From Sulfitobacter sabulilitoris (lineage in GTDB: Bacteria; Pseudomonadota; Alphaproteobacteria; Rhodobacterales; Rhodobacteraceae): a stretch of 64,000 nt of DNA. The stretch spans positions 348,204-412,203 of the forward strand of contig NZ_VANS01000003.1 of NCBI RefSeq assembly GCF_005887615.1, written 5' to 3'. This document shows, piece after piece, positions 17,383 to 26,430 of this stretch. Numbering within the stretch: position 1 is the stretch's first letter; each line of letters opens with the position of its first letter. A program made the translations under genes and the position numbers. The notes beneath the pieces are model-generated. The model did not search any database. It was not told the origin of the DNA and saw nothing but the letters and a program-made list of their open reading frames with translations.

Positions 17383-18579
17383 TCAGCGCGGCACGGACGT
17401 GGCGGCGGTGTCGCCGGTCCCGGTCGCGCGCGCCTTGGCCGAGGCCAGCGTGTCGCGCAGCCTGGCTTCCATCTCGCGCAGTTCGGTCTCGGCGACGGCG
17501 CGTTTCGCCTTGCCCTCGTCCGCGATCTGCAGGCTTTCCTCGATCGTCCCGATCAGGTCCGCATTGGCCTGCTTGACCGCCTCTATGTCGAACACGCCGC
17601 GCTCCATCTCCTGGCGGATCATCTTGTTGCTGTCGCGCAGGTTCTTGGCGTTGGCGGTCAGCAACTCGTTGGTCAGGTCATTGGCCTCGCGCACCGCGCC
17701 CGCCGCTTCGGCCGAGCGTTGGATGGTCACGGCCTGCGCCAGTTGAGTCTCCCAAAGCGGGACGGTGTTGACCAGCGTCGAATTGATCTTGGTCACCAGC
17801 GACTTGTCGTTTTCCTGCACCAGGCGGATGGAGGGCAGCGACTGCATCGTGACCTGCCGGGTCAGCTTCAGGTCATGCACCCGACGCTCCAGATCGTCGC
17901 GCGCGGCGCGCAGGTCGCGCAACTGCTGGGCCACCATGACCTGCTTGTCCTCGGGGGCCTTCTCGACCTCGGCGGCCTTGGCGGGAATCGCCTTGGCATC
18001 GAGCTGCGCGAGCTTTTCCGTCCCGGCCGCGATATAAAGCGCCAGTTCGTCGTAGAATTGCAGCGTCTTTTCATAAAGCAGATCAAGCGACTTGATGTCC
18101 TTGAGCAGCGTATGTTCATGCCCCAGCAGATTGTCCGTGATCCGGTCGATCTGTCCCTGCACTTCCTCGAACTTGGCGGTGAACTTGGCAAAGGGCGCGG
18201 CGCGGCCCATCAGGCGTTCCCACCAGCTGCGTTCGCGGCGCACGTCCAGTTCGGACACCGAAAAGCCGCGGATCGTGGTCACGATGTCGCGCAGGCTGTC
18301 GCCGGCGGGGCCGACGTCCTTGTTGCGCACGTCCGCCAGCATGGCCTGGCTGATCTCCTGCAATTCGGCCTGGGCCGCGGATCCGAAGGACACGATGGAA
18401 TTGGTGTCCTCCATGTCGATCTCGTCCATGCGGCGGGAAATCTCGGCCTTGAGCGGCGCGTCGGCGTCCTTGAGGGGCACGATGGCATTGGCATCCGCCG
18501 GTTCCGGCAGCAGCGTTCCTGTGACTTTCTCAACCTCTGCGAGGTCTTGTGCGGCTTGGGTGCGAACGGTGTCGGACAT
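17383..18579 (-). CDS. telA: TelA-family toxic-anion resistance protein
   Basis: A 398-residue, strongly helical cytoplasmic protein of the TelA/YceH family, associated with tellurite, toxic-anion and some antimicrobial-peptide tolerance. Family signatures include DKDVGPAGDSL-like NKDVGPAGDSLRDIV, ERSWWERLMGRAAPFAKFTAKFEEVQGQID and the helical stretch LIRQEMERG (seen as MIRQEMERGVFDIEAVKQAN). Coiled-coil propensity is high in the C-terminal third. A ribosome site (AAGGAAC) precedes the ATG. It lies directly downstream of xpaC, the usual partner. Confidence 0.93.
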   Translation of the reverse strand: MSDTVRTQAAQDLAEVEKVTGTLLPEPADANAIVPLKDADAPLKAEISRRMDEIDMEDTNSIVSFGSAAQAELQEISQAMLADVRNKDVGPAGDSLRDIVTTIRGFSVSELDVRRERSWWERLMGRAAPFAKFTAKFEEVQGQIDRITDNLLGHEHTLLKDIKSLDLLYEKTLQFYDELALYIAAGTEKLAQLDAKAIPAKAAEVEKAPEDKQVMVAQQLRDLRAARDDLERRVHDLKLTRQVTMQSLPSIRLVQENDKSLVTKINSTLVNTVPLWETQLAQAVTIQRSAEAAGAVREANDLTNELLTANAKNLRDSNKMIRQEMERGVFDIEAVKQANADLIGTIEESLQIADEGKAKRAVAETELREMEARLRDTLASAKARATGTGDTAATSVPR

Positions 18580-18622
18580 GGGTCAAGTTCCTTGGATGGC
18601 AATACGTGTCAAAGGCTGGGCG

Positions 18623-19522
18623 TCAGTCTAGGCGCACGCCCTCGCGCTGCAACCGGTCGCGCAGCACTTCTATCTCAATATTCAGGTCACTGCGATCGTC
18701 GAGCAGCAATTTCCGGGTGCGCGCGGTAAAGTTCCGGTCCAGATCGTCCAAAAGCGCGGCATAATCGCTTCGGGCCTGCGGGCTGCGGCTGCGGATATAG
18801 ATGTCGGCGAACTTCACCGTCGCGTCACGCGCGCCCATCAGGTAGACGCCCAGGTACTTGCGCGCCGCCGTCAGGTCGCGGGGGTCTTCCTCCACCGTGC
18901 GGATCAGGTCGCGGGCGGTGGACTGGAACTGCGCCATGCGGGTGTCCAGCGCGCGATCGCCGACCGCCGCCAGCGCCTCGGACATGGCGGCGAGGTATTT
19001 CTCGGCGTCGTCGACAACCCGCGCCACGCGGTCGTGCTGAAAACCGTCGCGCCCCTCCATGCCCTTGCTGCGCAGGGGGTCGATGCCAAAGGCCGCAAGG
19101 TGCAGCGCCGCCGCCGCCACGCCATAGATCATCGGCGCGACCAGCCCCGGTTCCGTCTTGTAGGCGGCAATCGCGACCCCGACGCCGGTCAGCCCCGAGG
19201 CGATCATCTTGCGCGGCAGCGCGGGCCGGCGCGCGACCTTGCGCACGGCAAAGGCGGCTTCGGCCTGCAACCCGCCGCGCAGCAGCCAGGCGGCGCCCGT
19301 CAGCACCGCCGCCGATACAAGCCCCAAGGCCAGCCCGATCGCCCCATCGTCGAGTGAAGTCAGGGCCACGAGTGCTGCGGGAAGGAACAAGAGATTGGCC
19401 CGTGCGCCCACCGGATCGACCCGCGCGCCGGCAAAGGCACTGCGCCGCGGCGTGTCCTCGGGGGAGGAATCCGAGGGCGCGGCCCCATCGGGACTGTATT
19501 TCCCACCGTAGCGTTTGGCCAT
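18623..19522 (-). CDS. XpaC-family membrane protein (5-bromo-4-chloroindolyl phosphate hydrolysis family)
   Basis: A 299-residue protein with a basic N-terminus (MAKRYGGKYSP), paired transmembrane helices (about 35-75 and 90-130), and a long cytoplasmic helical domain ending IEIEVLRDRLQREGVRLD. The family was named for an indirect phenotype in Bacillus and is not a proven hydrolase. It is regularly paired with TelA, as here (43-base gap). The ATG at 19522 is preferred over one six codons upstream because MAKRYGG matches the family start and a G-rich site precedes it. Confidence 0.85.
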   Translation of the reverse strand: MAKRYGGKYSPDGAAPSDSSPEDTPRRSAFAGARVDPVGARANLLFLPAALVALTSLDDGAIGLALGLVSAAVLTGAAWLLRGGLQAEAAFAVRKVARRPALPRKMIASGLTGVGVAIAAYKTEPGLVAPMIYGVAAAALHLAAFGIDPLRSKGMEGRDGFQHDRVARVVDDAEKYLAAMSEALAAVGDRALDTRMAQFQSTARDLIRTVEEDPRDLTAARKYLGVYLMGARDATVKFADIYIRSRSPQARSDYAALLDDLDRNFTARTRKLLLDDRSDLNIEIEVLRDRLQREGVRLD

Positions 19523-19526
19523 CGGC

Positions 19527-19757
19527 CTAGAGCCCCCCAAGCCAGCCGGTCGTCACACCCACCAACAGCAGCAAGAGCGCCAGATAGGCGATTTTCTGAA
19601 ATCCCGTCGGCGTCATCGCTCCTCCCGTGCCGCTGGCAAAGATCGGACGCAGGGCCGCGCGCCCGGCATCATACGCGGTGACCCAGATTGATACCAGAAC
19701 CGCGGAAATGGCAACGACCACGACCAGAAGCGCCAGAAATAGAAACAATCGCGTCAT
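19527..19757 (-). CDS. Small two-helix membrane protein heading the xpaC-telA cluster
   Basis: A 76-residue protein with an N-terminal helix (RLFLFLALLVVVVAISAVLVSIWV) and a C-terminal helix (KIAYLALLLLLVGVTTGWLGGL), joined by a short soluble loop. I do not recognise a named family. A GGGAGAGGG ribosome site sits just before the ATG at 19757, and xpaC starts 4 bases after the stop, so it is probably the first gene of the cluster's operon. The gap to the rluB stop upstream on the same strand is 99 bases and holds its likely promoter. Confidence 0.75.
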   Translation of the reverse strand: MTRLFLFLALLVVVVAISAVLVSIWVTAYDAGRAALRPIFASGTGGAMTPTGFQKIAYLALLLLLVGVTTGWLGGL

Positions 19758-19856
19758 TCGCCCTCTCCCTGCGTGCAACATAGTTGCTCTGGGCGCGCTG
19801 TGCTAGGTCAGCGCGCCCAGATCGCCGCATCGGATCGGCCGGGCGGTGGCCGGCGA

Positions 19857-20861
19857 TCAGCGCGCGCGGGGCGGCTTGCGCGGCCCGCGCGCCGGGGCGG
19901 GCCTGTCGCCCGGACCCGGTTTCGCCGGACGGGCGGAGGCCTTGGAGGAGGTGAAGGTCCTGGCGGGGGCCGCGCCTGTGCTCTCGGGGCGCTTGGGCGC
20001 GCCGGGTTTGCCCGCTTGCGATTTGGCCCCTCGCCGGGACCCGCTGTGCTTGACGCCGGCGGGTTTCTTCTTTTGCGCGGTGCCTTCGGGGTCGTCGCCC
20101 AGGCCAAGCTGGTCGCGCACCACCTTGCGGCGCAGTTCCTCGACCTCGCCGGGCTTGAGTTCGCCCAGTTGGAAAGGGCCATAGCTGATGCGGATCAGCC
20201 GGTTCACCGTCAACCCCACCTCGGCCAGCGCGCGGCGGATTTCGCGGTTCTTGCCTTCGCGCACGCCGATGGTCAGCCAGGCGTTGGCGCCCTGCTGGCG
20301 GTCCAGCGTCACGGTCATCGGCTGAAACGTCTCGCCATCCGCGACGACACCCCGGCGCAGCGGCTCCAGCATCTCGTCGGTGGGGCGGCCGTTGACGCGC
20401 ACGCGGTAGCGCCGAAGCCATCCGGTGCTGGGCAGTTCCAGCCGCCGTTTCACGCCCCCGTCGTTGGTCAAAAGCAGCAACCCTTCGGAATTGATGTCGA
20501 GCCGGCCGATGCTCATCACGCGCGGCATGTCGTCGGGCAGGGCGTCGTAGATCGTGCCGCGTCCTTTTTCGTCGCGGTCCGTCGTCACCAGGTCCAGCGG
20601 CTTGTGATAGAGCCAGATGCGCGGCGGCTCCGGTTCGCCCACCTGCTTGCCATCGACCGTGATCCGGTCCGACGGCGTCACGTTGAGCGCGGGGCTGGTG
20701 ATCTGCTTGCCGTTAACGCTGACGCGGCCGGCCTCGATCATGCGCTCGGCCTCGCGGCGGCTGGCGATGCCCGCGCGGCTGAGCACCTTGGCGATGCGGT
20801 CGCCGTCGGGGGTGTCGTTGGGCGTGCCGGTCGGAGTGTCGTTGGGTGTGTTGGCTGTCAT
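19857..20861 (-). CDS. rluB: 23S rRNA pseudouridine synthase, RluB/RsuA family
   Basis: Isomerises a uridine in 23S rRNA to pseudouridine (U2605 equivalent if truly RluB). The 334-residue protein has an S4 RNA-binding domain at about residues 22-68 (RIAKVLSRAGIASRREAERMI), then the catalytic domain with the aspartate motif SIGRLDINSEGLLLLTND and the C-terminal EGKNREIRRALAEVGL motif of the RsuA group. A basic, Pro/Ala/Lys-rich tail of about 90 residues follows, common in alphaproteobacteria. It is divergent from tadA across 62 bases. RluB versus RluE or RsuA is assigned by overall size and motif context. Confidence 0.88.
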   Translation of the reverse strand: MTANTPNDTPTGTPNDTPDGDRIAKVLSRAGIASRREAERMIEAGRVSVNGKQITSPALNVTPSDRITVDGKQVGEPEPPRIWLYHKPLDLVTTDRDEKGRGTIYDALPDDMPRVMSIGRLDINSEGLLLLTNDGGVKRRLELPSTGWLRRYRVRVNGRPTDEMLEPLRRGVVADGETFQPMTVTLDRQQGANAWLTIGVREGKNREIRRALAEVGLTVNRLIRISYGPFQLGELKPGEVEELRRKVVRDQLGLGDDPEGTAQKKKPAGVKHSGSRRGAKSQAGKPGAPKRPESTGAAPARTFTSSKASARPAKPGPGDRPAPARGPRKPPRAR

Positions 20862-20923
20862 GCGCCGCGTTTAGCCTGTTTCAATGGCTTGCGAAAGGGC
20901 ACGCTTTGCCCGCATGTGGGGGC

Positions 20924-21403
20924 ATGAATTTCCGATCCTACATGCAAGACGCGCTGGATGCCGCGCGCGCCGCCGGCAAGCGCGGCGAAGTGCCGGTGGG
21001 CGCGGTGGTGGTCGGCCCGGGCGGCGATGTCGTCGCCAAGGCAGGCAACCGCACCCGCGAGTTGAGCGATCCCACCGCCCATGCCGAGGTCCTGGCCATC
21101 CGCGCGGCCTGTGCGGCGCTGGGCAGCGAACGGTTGCCGGGCCATGATCTCTACGTGACGCTCGAGCCGTGCCCGATGTGCGCCGCGGTGATCTCCTTTG
21201 CGCGGATCGGGCGGCTGTATTATGGCGCGAGCGATCCGAAATCCGGCGGGGTCGCGCATGGCGCGCGGGTGTTTTCGCATCCGCAATGCCATCACGCGCC
21301 CGAAGTCTATGACGGTATCGCCGCCGCGGAGGGCGAGGCCCTGCTGCGGGGATTTTTCGCCTACAAGCGCGGCGGCGGCGGATCAGATCCCGAACAGTTC
21401 TGA
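20924..21403 (+). CDS. tadA: tRNA(Arg) adenosine-34 deaminase
   Basis: Converts adenosine 34 of tRNA-Arg(ACG) to inosine; zinc-dependent and essential in most bacteria. The 159-residue protein shows the deaminase motif HAEV (His53, Glu55) and PCPMC (Cys83, Cys86), plus the substrate-side ending GVAHGARVFSHPQCHH. The ATG at 20924 is chosen because homology begins at MNFRSYMQDAL and a G-rich site precedes it. Its 3' end overlaps the convergent NAD(P)-binding gene by 21 bases. Confidence 0.95.
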   Translation: MNFRSYMQDALDAARAAGKRGEVPVGAVVVGPGGDVVAKAGNRTRELSDPTAHAEVLAIRAACAALGSERLPGHDLYVTLEPCPMCAAVISFARIGRLYYGASDPKSGGVAHGARVFSHPQCHHAPEVYDGIAAAEGEALLRGFFAYKRGGGGSDPEQF

Positions 21404-22108
21404 CGCGACCGCGGCGGGGGAGGAGGCGGAGGGCGCCTCGAGCCGGGCGATGGCGGGGGTCTGGCGCAGCCAGTCTTGGGTTTCGGCCAGCCGCACCATG
21501 AAATGCGCCAGATCCGCATGGCGGGTGCGGATCATGTCGCTGGGAATCACATCGGGCTGGACGACGTAATCGCCGGTTTCGACCCCCTCCATGAGCCATC
21601 CGGGCCGCACCGCCGTCCACAGGATCGCGGGATGATCGTGCAACTCGGCCTCCATCTCGGCCATCTGGTCGAACACCCGCGCGAGCCCCGCCATCGCGGG
21701 CAGCTTGAACCACAGGGGCCCGCGATTCGCCGTCGCGACGAAGCTTGCCGAGATGACGACTAGCCGGGCGACGCCCTCGGCCTCCATCGCCGCGCAGATC
21801 GCGCGGGTTCCCTGCGTGTAGAGCGGCGGTGGCGACAGCAGCGTCTTGGCGTCACGGCCCACGCCCAGACACGACAGGACGGCATCCGCACCCCTGACGT
21901 GGACACGCAGATCGTCGGTCAGCACATCGGCCGCGATACGGGTCACCTGCGGATCATCGGTGGGATAGGCGGGCAGGCTGTGATCCACGGCCCGCACCCT
22001 GTGGCCGCGCGCGCGGGCCTGCCGGACCGCCGCCTTGCCGGTGGCACCGGAGGCGCCGAAGATGACGAGCGTCAGCGGCTCGGGCGCGGGGGGGATGTCA
22101 GTGGTCAC
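21383..22108 (-). CDS. NAD(P)-binding NmrA/SDR-like oxidoreductase
   Basis: A 241-residue atypical short-chain-dehydrogenase-type protein. The dinucleotide motif GASGATG is at about residues 19-25 and is followed by the NmrA-like pattern QARARGHRVRAVDH. The mid-domain contains AVLSCLGVG and VVISASFV in place of a classical YxxxK, as in NAD(P)H-binding atypical SDRs with regulatory or epimerase-like roles. The start is GTG at 22108 with AAGGAG 9-10 bases upstream. The gene is convergent with tadA. Function unknown. Confidence 0.83.
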   Translation of the reverse strand: MTTDIPPAPEPLTLVIFGASGATGKAAVRQARARGHRVRAVDHSLPAYPTDDPQVTRIAADVLTDDLRVHVRGADAVLSCLGVGRDAKTLLSPPPLYTQGTRAICAAMEAEGVARLVVISASFVATANRGPLWFKLPAMAGLARVFDQMAEMEAELHDHPAILWTAVRPGWLMEGVETGDYVVQPDVIPSDMIRTRHADLAHFMVRLAETQDWLRQTPAIARLEAPSASSPAAVASELFGI

Positions 22109-22204
22109 GGGCGCGGGCTCCTTTGCGGTGGTCCTGCCGGGTCAACGCAAGAGCCACGCGCCGTGTTCCGCCGCGACGACCGCGACCCTTGTCGCGCGCG
22201 CGCT

Positions 22205-22894
22205 TCAGAGGCTGATCGCTTTCATCACCTGCGGTTCGATCACATCGACGCCGGGCAGTCCGTCCACCAGCGTCTGCGCCGACTGTTCGAGCAGCGGAAA
22301 GGTCCGGTAATGGCAGGGGATCACGGTCTTGAAGTCGAAAAATCGCTTGGCGGCATAGACGGCCTCGGCCATGCCCATGGTGAAGTGGCCGCCCGCGCTG
22401 AGGATGCCGATGTCGGGTTTGTAGTAGTCCCCGATCCAGTCCATGTCGGCCATGATCCCGGTATCGCCCGAAACGTAGATGCAGTGCCCCTCGCCGCGCA
22501 GGATGAACCCGGTTTCCCGGCCAGCCGCGAGGTTGGGCGCCTGCTTGAGCGAATTGGAATGCATCGCGGGAACGATCGAGATCGCCAGCTTGCCCGCGCG
22601 GATCGTGCCGCCGATGTTGAAGCCCGTCGCCTCGAGCCCGTGTTCGTCGGCGAAATAGCCCATCAGTTCGACCATGCCCGCGACCGGTGCGCCGGTGGTC
22701 CTGGAGACGTGCACGATATCCGTGGCGTGATCGAAATGCCCATGCGTCAGCAGGATCTGCGTGGCGCCCGTCAACGCCGCGTCGTGCTGGTCCTCGGTCA
22801 GCATCGGGTTGCCGGTCAGCCAGGGGTCGATCAAGACCACCTGGTCTTCGATCTCGATCCGGAAACTGCCGTGTCCCAGCCAGATGATGTTCAT
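22205..22894 (-). CDS. Metal-dependent hydrolase, metallo-beta-lactamase fold (UPF0173)
   Basis: A 229-residue protein that matches the UPF0173 family along its whole length: MNIIWLGHGSFRIEI start, IDPWLTGNP, metal motif THGHFDHATD, the middle histidine in PAMHSNS, SGDTGIMADM and the end PCHYRTFP. It should bind one or two zinc ions and act in the cytoplasm on an unknown substrate. The ATG at 22894 has AAGGAC 6 bases upstream. The long open frame upstream of it is antisense to gatC and is not part of the gene. Confidence 0.93.
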   Translation of the reverse strand: MNIIWLGHGSFRIEIEDQVVLIDPWLTGNPMLTEDQHDAALTGATQILLTHGHFDHATDIVHVSRTTGAPVAGMVELMGYFADEHGLEATGFNIGGTIRAGKLAISIVPAMHSNSLKQAPNLAAGRETGFILRGEGHCIYVSGDTGIMADMDWIGDYYKPDIGILSAGGHFTMGMAEAVYAAKRFFDFKTVIPCHYRTFPLLEQSAQTLVDGLPGVDVIEPQVMKAISL

Positions 22895-22958
22895 TGTCCT
22901 TTTCCCCTGTTTTGGTCTTGTGATGTCCCAGACTAGCGCAGATCGCGCGCGTTGGAAT

Positions 22959-22992
22959 GCCTCGGGCAGAGGTATTTTTCGCCAAAAGAAGC
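22959..22992 (+). repeat. Extragenic motif, copy c (GCCTCGGGCAGAGGTATTTT type)
   Basis: Begins GCCTCGGGCAGAGGTATTTT and ends CCAAAAGAAGC. It lies in the divergent gap between the UPF0173 gene and gatC. Compare 3715-3748 and 12158-12190. Confidence 0.6.
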
Positions 22993-23099
22993 GGCAAGCC
23001 GGGGCAAAGCCGTCGGTTTGGCGGATTTGAGGAGGCGGGAGGCTTGCGAGCCACAGGCCGGAGCGGTAAACGGCGGGTCGAGGATACGAGGATATGCCC

Positions 23100-23387
23100 A
23101 TGTCGATTGACGAAAGCACCGCCGCCCGGGTGGCGAAACTGGCCCGGATCAAGGTCGAGCCGCAGGCGCTGCCGGCGCTTGCCGCAGAGTTCAACACCAT
23201 CCTCGGCTTTATCGAGCAGCTGTCGGAAGTGGATGTGGAGGGTGTGGAGCCGATGACCTCCGTGACGCCGCAGGTGTTGCGCCGACGCGCCGACGAGGTG
23301 ACGGACGGCAACCAGCAAGACAAGATCCTGTCGAATGCGCCCGATGCGCGCGAAGGCTTTTTCGCGGTTCCGAAGGTGATGGAATGA
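23100..23387 (+). CDS. gatC: Asp-tRNA(Asn)/Glu-tRNA(Gln) amidotransferase subunit C
   Basis: Small structural subunit of the GatCAB complex, which amidates misacylated Glu-tRNA(Gln) and Asp-tRNA(Asn). The 95-residue protein begins [17 protein letters not shown] and ends in the GatC tail [16 protein letters not shown]. Of two in-frame ATGs, 23100 is preferred over 23094: the GAGG before it then has normal spacing and the family start is matched. It overlaps gatA by 4 bases (ATGA). gatB is not in this window. Confidence 0.94.
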   Translation: MSIDESTAARVAKLARIKVEPQALPALAAEFNTILGFIEQLSEVDVEGVEPMTSVTPQVLRRRADEVTDGNQQDKILSNAPDAREGFFAVPKVME

Positions 23388-24874
23388 TGACCGATCTCAA
23401 TTCGCTTGGCCTGTCGGGCGCGCGCGATGCGCTGCGCAAGGGCGACACGACCTCGAAGGAGCTGACCGAAGCCTGCCTGGCCGCGATCGAGGGGGCCGGT
23501 GCGCTCAATGCTTTCGTGCATCACACGCCGCAGATCGCGATGGACGCGGCGGCCGCGGCGGACGCGCGGATCGCGGGTGGCGATGCGCCCGCGATGTGCG
23601 GCCTGCCCATCGGCATCAAGGACCTGTTTTGCACAAGGGGCGTTCCCAGCCAGGCCGGCAGCCGGATCCTCGAGGGGTTCTTGCCCGAGTACGAATCAAC
23701 GGTGAGCCAGAAGCTCGCCGATGCGGGCGCCGTGATGCTGGGCAAGCTCAACATGGACGAGTTCGCCATGGGCTCGTCGAACGAGACATCGGTTTACGGC
23801 AACGCGGTGAACCCCTGGCGACGCGGCAACGACGATGCGGCCCTGACCCCCGGCGGGTCGTCGGGCGGATCGGCGGCGGCCGTGGCGGCGGACCTGTGCC
23901 TTGCGGCCACGGGCACGGATACCGGCGGGTCGATCCGCCAGCCCGCGGCCTTTACCGGCACGGTGGGGATCAAGCCGACCTACGGGCGCTGTTCGCGCTG
24001 GGGCGTGGTGGCCTTTGCCTCCTCGCTCGACCAGGCGGGGCCGATGACCAAATCGGTGCGCGACGCGGCCATCATGCTTGAGGCGATGGCGGGGTTTGAC
24101 CCCAAGGACAGCACCAGCGCCGAGCGCGCGGTGCCCGATTTCGAAGCGGCGATGACCGGTGACATCCGCGGCAAGACCATCGGCATTCCGCGGGAATACC
24201 GGATGGACGGGATGCCCGACGAGATCGAAGCGCTGTGGCAGGACGGCATCGCGATGATGAAGGACGCCGGCGCCAAGATCGTCGACATCAGCCTGCCGCA
24301 CACCAAATACGCGCTGCCGGCCTATTACGTGATCGCGCCCGCCGAGGCCTCGTCGAACCTCGCGCGGTATGACGGTGTGCGCTATGGCCACCGCGCCAAG
24401 CTGCACCAGGGCGACGGCATCACCGAGATGTACGAAAAGACCCGCGCCGAGGGTTTCGGACCCGAGGTGCAGCGCCGGGTGATGATCGGCACCTACGTGT
24501 TGTCGGCGGGGTTCTACGACGCCTATTACAACCGCGCGCGCAAGGTGCGGACGCTGATCAAGCGCGATTTCGAGCAGGTGTTCGACCAGGGCATCGACGC
24601 GATCCTGACGCCCGCCACGCCCTCGGCGGCCTTCGGTCTGGGCGAGATGACGGATGCGGATCCGGTGGCGATGTATCTCAACGACGTGTTTACCGTGACG
24701 GTGAACCTTGCCGGTCTGCCGGGGATCTCGGTGCCCGCGGGGCTGGACAAGCAGGGGCTGCCGCTTGGCCTGCAACTGATCGGTCGCCCGTGGGAGGAAG
24801 CGGATCTGCTGTCTTCCGCTTATGCGCTGGAACAGGCGGCGGGCTTTGTGGCCAAACCGGGCAAATGGTGGTAG
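23384..24874 (+). CDS. gatA: Glu-tRNA(Gln)/Asp-tRNA(Asn) amidotransferase subunit A
   Basis: Glutaminase subunit of GatCAB, 496 residues. The amidase-signature triad is complete: Lys79 in GIKDLF, cis-Ser159 in [12 protein letters not shown] and nucleophile Ser183 in [11 protein letters not shown]. The C-terminal portion ([37 protein letters not shown]) is also typical of GatA rather than of stand-alone amidases. It follows gatC with an ATGA overlap and is probably co-transcribed. Confidence 0.97.
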   Translation: MMTDLNSLGLSGARDALRKGDTTSKELTEACLAAIEGAGALNAFVHHTPQIAMDAAAAADARIAGGDAPAMCGLPIGIKDLFCTRGVPSQAGSRILEGFLPEYESTVSQKLADAGAVMLGKLNMDEFAMGSSNETSVYGNAVNPWRRGNDDAALTPGGSSGGSAAAVAADLCLAATGTDTGGSIRQPAAFTGTVGIKPTYGRCSRWGVVAFASSLDQAGPMTKSVRDAAIMLEAMAGFDPKDSTSAERAVPDFEAAMTGDIRGKTIGIPREYRMDGMPDEIEALWQDGIAMMKDAGAKIVDISLPHTKYALPAYYVIAPAEASSNLARYDGVRYGHRAKLHQGDGITEMYEKTRAEGFGPEVQRRVMIGTYVLSAGFYDAYYNRARKVRTLIKRDFEQVFDQGIDAILTPATPSAAFGLGEMTDADPVAMYLNDVFTVTVNLAGLPGISVPAGLDKQGLPLGLQLIGRPWEEADLLSSAYALEQAAGFVAKPGKWW

Positions 24875-24917
24875 GCGCGCGGCACGATATGGATCCCAAG
24901 CACAGGCAGTTTGACCG

Positions 24918-25655
24918 ATGATGACCCGTTTTGCCCTGACATTCTGCGCATTTGGCGTGCTCGCGGCCTGCCAGCCGGCCATCCCGGACAGCGGGGTGGG
25001 GTTTGACAATTCGGTGCTGGCGCAAAACCGCCGCGATGCCGCGCTGGGCGCCGGTGCGGCGATTCCGCAGGCGCCGTCGGTCGCCGAGAGCAGCCTTGCG
25101 TCCGCCGGGTTCGACGATGGCTCAGCCGAGGCGACGGCGGCGGAAACGGCGCGTGTTCTGGCCGCGACCCGGACGCCCGCCTCGGATACCGCGGCGGCCA
25201 ATTCGGGGGTGGAGCCGGTGCAGGCCAGCCCCTCCAACCCGGCCCCACAGCAGTACGGCAGCGCCGGCATCTCGGACGAGAACAGCTTTGAGGCCGTTTC
25301 GGGCCGGGAGACCATCCAGAGCGACAAGGCCCGGATCGCCGCCAATCGGGCGCAATACGAGGTCATCGAGCCGGAGGCCCTGCCCAGCCGATCGGAGACG
25401 GGGCAGCCCAACATCGTGGCCTATGCCCTCAAAAGCCGTAATCCGCGCGGGCAGCAGATCTATCCGCGGCGCGGGTTCAACCTCGAATCCAAATCGGTGC
25501 GCAACTGCGCGCAGTTCGCCTCGCCCGATCAGGCGCAGATCGACTTTCTGGCGCGGGGCGGCCCTGAGCGGGACCGCAAGGCGCTCGATCCCGATGGCGA
25601 CGGCTATGCCTGCGACTGGGATCCGACCCCCTTCCGGCGGGCGACCGAAGGCTGA
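24918..25655 (+). CDS. Lipoprotein with C-terminal Excalibur calcium-binding domain
   Basis: A 245-residue predicted lipoprotein: signal peptide ending in the lipobox LAAC (cysteine near residue 18), then a low-complexity Ala/Ser/Thr-rich region of about 120 residues. The C-terminal domain ends NCAQFASPDQAQIDFLARGG...DPDGDGYACDWDP. The DxDxDGxxC pattern is the Excalibur EF-hand-like calcium site. Such domains are found in envelope and extracellular proteins. It lies 43 bases after gatA and 5 bases before the amidase gene, so a role at the cell wall is plausible. ATG 24918 or 24921 may be used. Confidence 0.82.
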   Translation: MMTRFALTFCAFGVLAACQPAIPDSGVGFDNSVLAQNRRDAALGAGAAIPQAPSVAESSLASAGFDDGSAEATAAETARVLAATRTPASDTAAANSGVEPVQASPSNPAPQQYGSAGISDENSFEAVSGRETIQSDKARIAANRAQYEVIEPEALPSRSETGQPNIVAYALKSRNPRGQQIYPRRGFNLESKSVRNCAQFASPDQAQIDFLARGGPERDRKALDPDGDGYACDWDPTPFRRATEG

Positions 25656-25660
25656 GCGTC

Positions 25661-26359
25661 GTGCCGGCCGGCAGAGTGATCCGCCAGCGGCCCTCGCCGA
25701 ATTTCGGTCCGCGCCGTGACGGGCTTTGCCCCAGCCTGATCGTGATCCACTACACCGCGATGGACAGTGCCGAGGCGGCCTGCGACCGGCTGTGCGATCC
25801 CGCGACGGAGGTCTCGGCGCATTACCTGGTCGCTGGCGACGGCGGTGTGACGCAGTTGGTGGATGAGGCGCAGCGCGCGTGGCACGCCGGGGCAGGGTCC
25901 TGGGCCGGGCAGGGCGACGTCAACTCGCGGTCCATCGGGATCGAGCTCGACAATCGCGGGACGCATCCCTTTGCCGCGCCCCAGATGGCCGCGCTCGAAT
26001 GGCTTTTGCGGGGCATCATGGCGCGCTGGCGAATCCCGCCCGAGGGGGTGATCGGACATTCGGATATGGCGCCGGGCCGCAAGGCCGATCCCGGTCCGCG
26101 GTTCGATTGGGCGCGCCTTGCACGGCAGGGGCTTGCGGGCCACGCGGCCGGGCCAGCGGCCGCACCGGGCGAGATCACGGTCGATGCCTTTCACGCCGCT
26201 GCGCGCGACCTTGGCTTTCCCGCCGAAGTCGACACCCGGACGCTGCTAAGCGCCACGCGGCTGCGCTTTGCGCCCTGGCGCAGCGGGCCGTTGCAGCCTG
26301 CCGATTTCGCGCTCCACCACGGGCTGCGGCACGGCGCGCAGCCGGATACCGCCCCGTGA
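25661..26359 (+). CDS. N-acetylmuramoyl-L-alanine amidase, Amidase_2 family (AmiD-like)
   Basis: Cleaves the amide between N-acetylmuramic acid and the peptide stem of murein. The 232-residue protein has the Amidase_2 zinc ligands in LIVIHYTAMD, the middle GIELDNRG motif and VIGHSDMAPGRKADPGPRFDW at the end of the domain. A C-terminal region (about 165-230) resembles the small peptidoglycan-binding domain of AmiD. No signal peptide is evident from the chosen GTG start 5 bases after the lipoprotein gene, so the enzyme may act on recycled cytoplasmic muropeptides. A later start would not create a signal peptide. Confidence 0.9.
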   Translation: MPAGRVIRQRPSPNFGPRRDGLCPSLIVIHYTAMDSAEAACDRLCDPATEVSAHYLVAGDGGVTQLVDEAQRAWHAGAGSWAGQGDVNSRSIGIELDNRGTHPFAAPQMAALEWLLRGIMARWRIPPEGVIGHSDMAPGRKADPGPRFDWARLARQGLAGHAAGPAAAPGEITVDAFHAAARDLGFPAEVDTRTLLSATRLRFAPWRSGPLQPADFALHHGLRHGAQPDTAP

Positions 26360-26394
26360 CCGTCCGCCCCCGGCCCATTGGCGACAGACCCCCA

Positions 26395-26423
26395 TTGACG
26401 TTGCGGCCATTAGGGCCCATTTG
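26395..26423 (+). promoter_or_regulatory. Probable sigma-70 promoter of rnpB
   Basis: A TTGACG -35 box at 26395-26400 is followed after 17 bases by a weak -10 element CATTTG at 26418-26423. The predicted transcription start falls at about 26430, exactly at the 5' end of the RNase P RNA. Confidence 0.6.
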
Positions 26424-26430
26424 CATCGGT

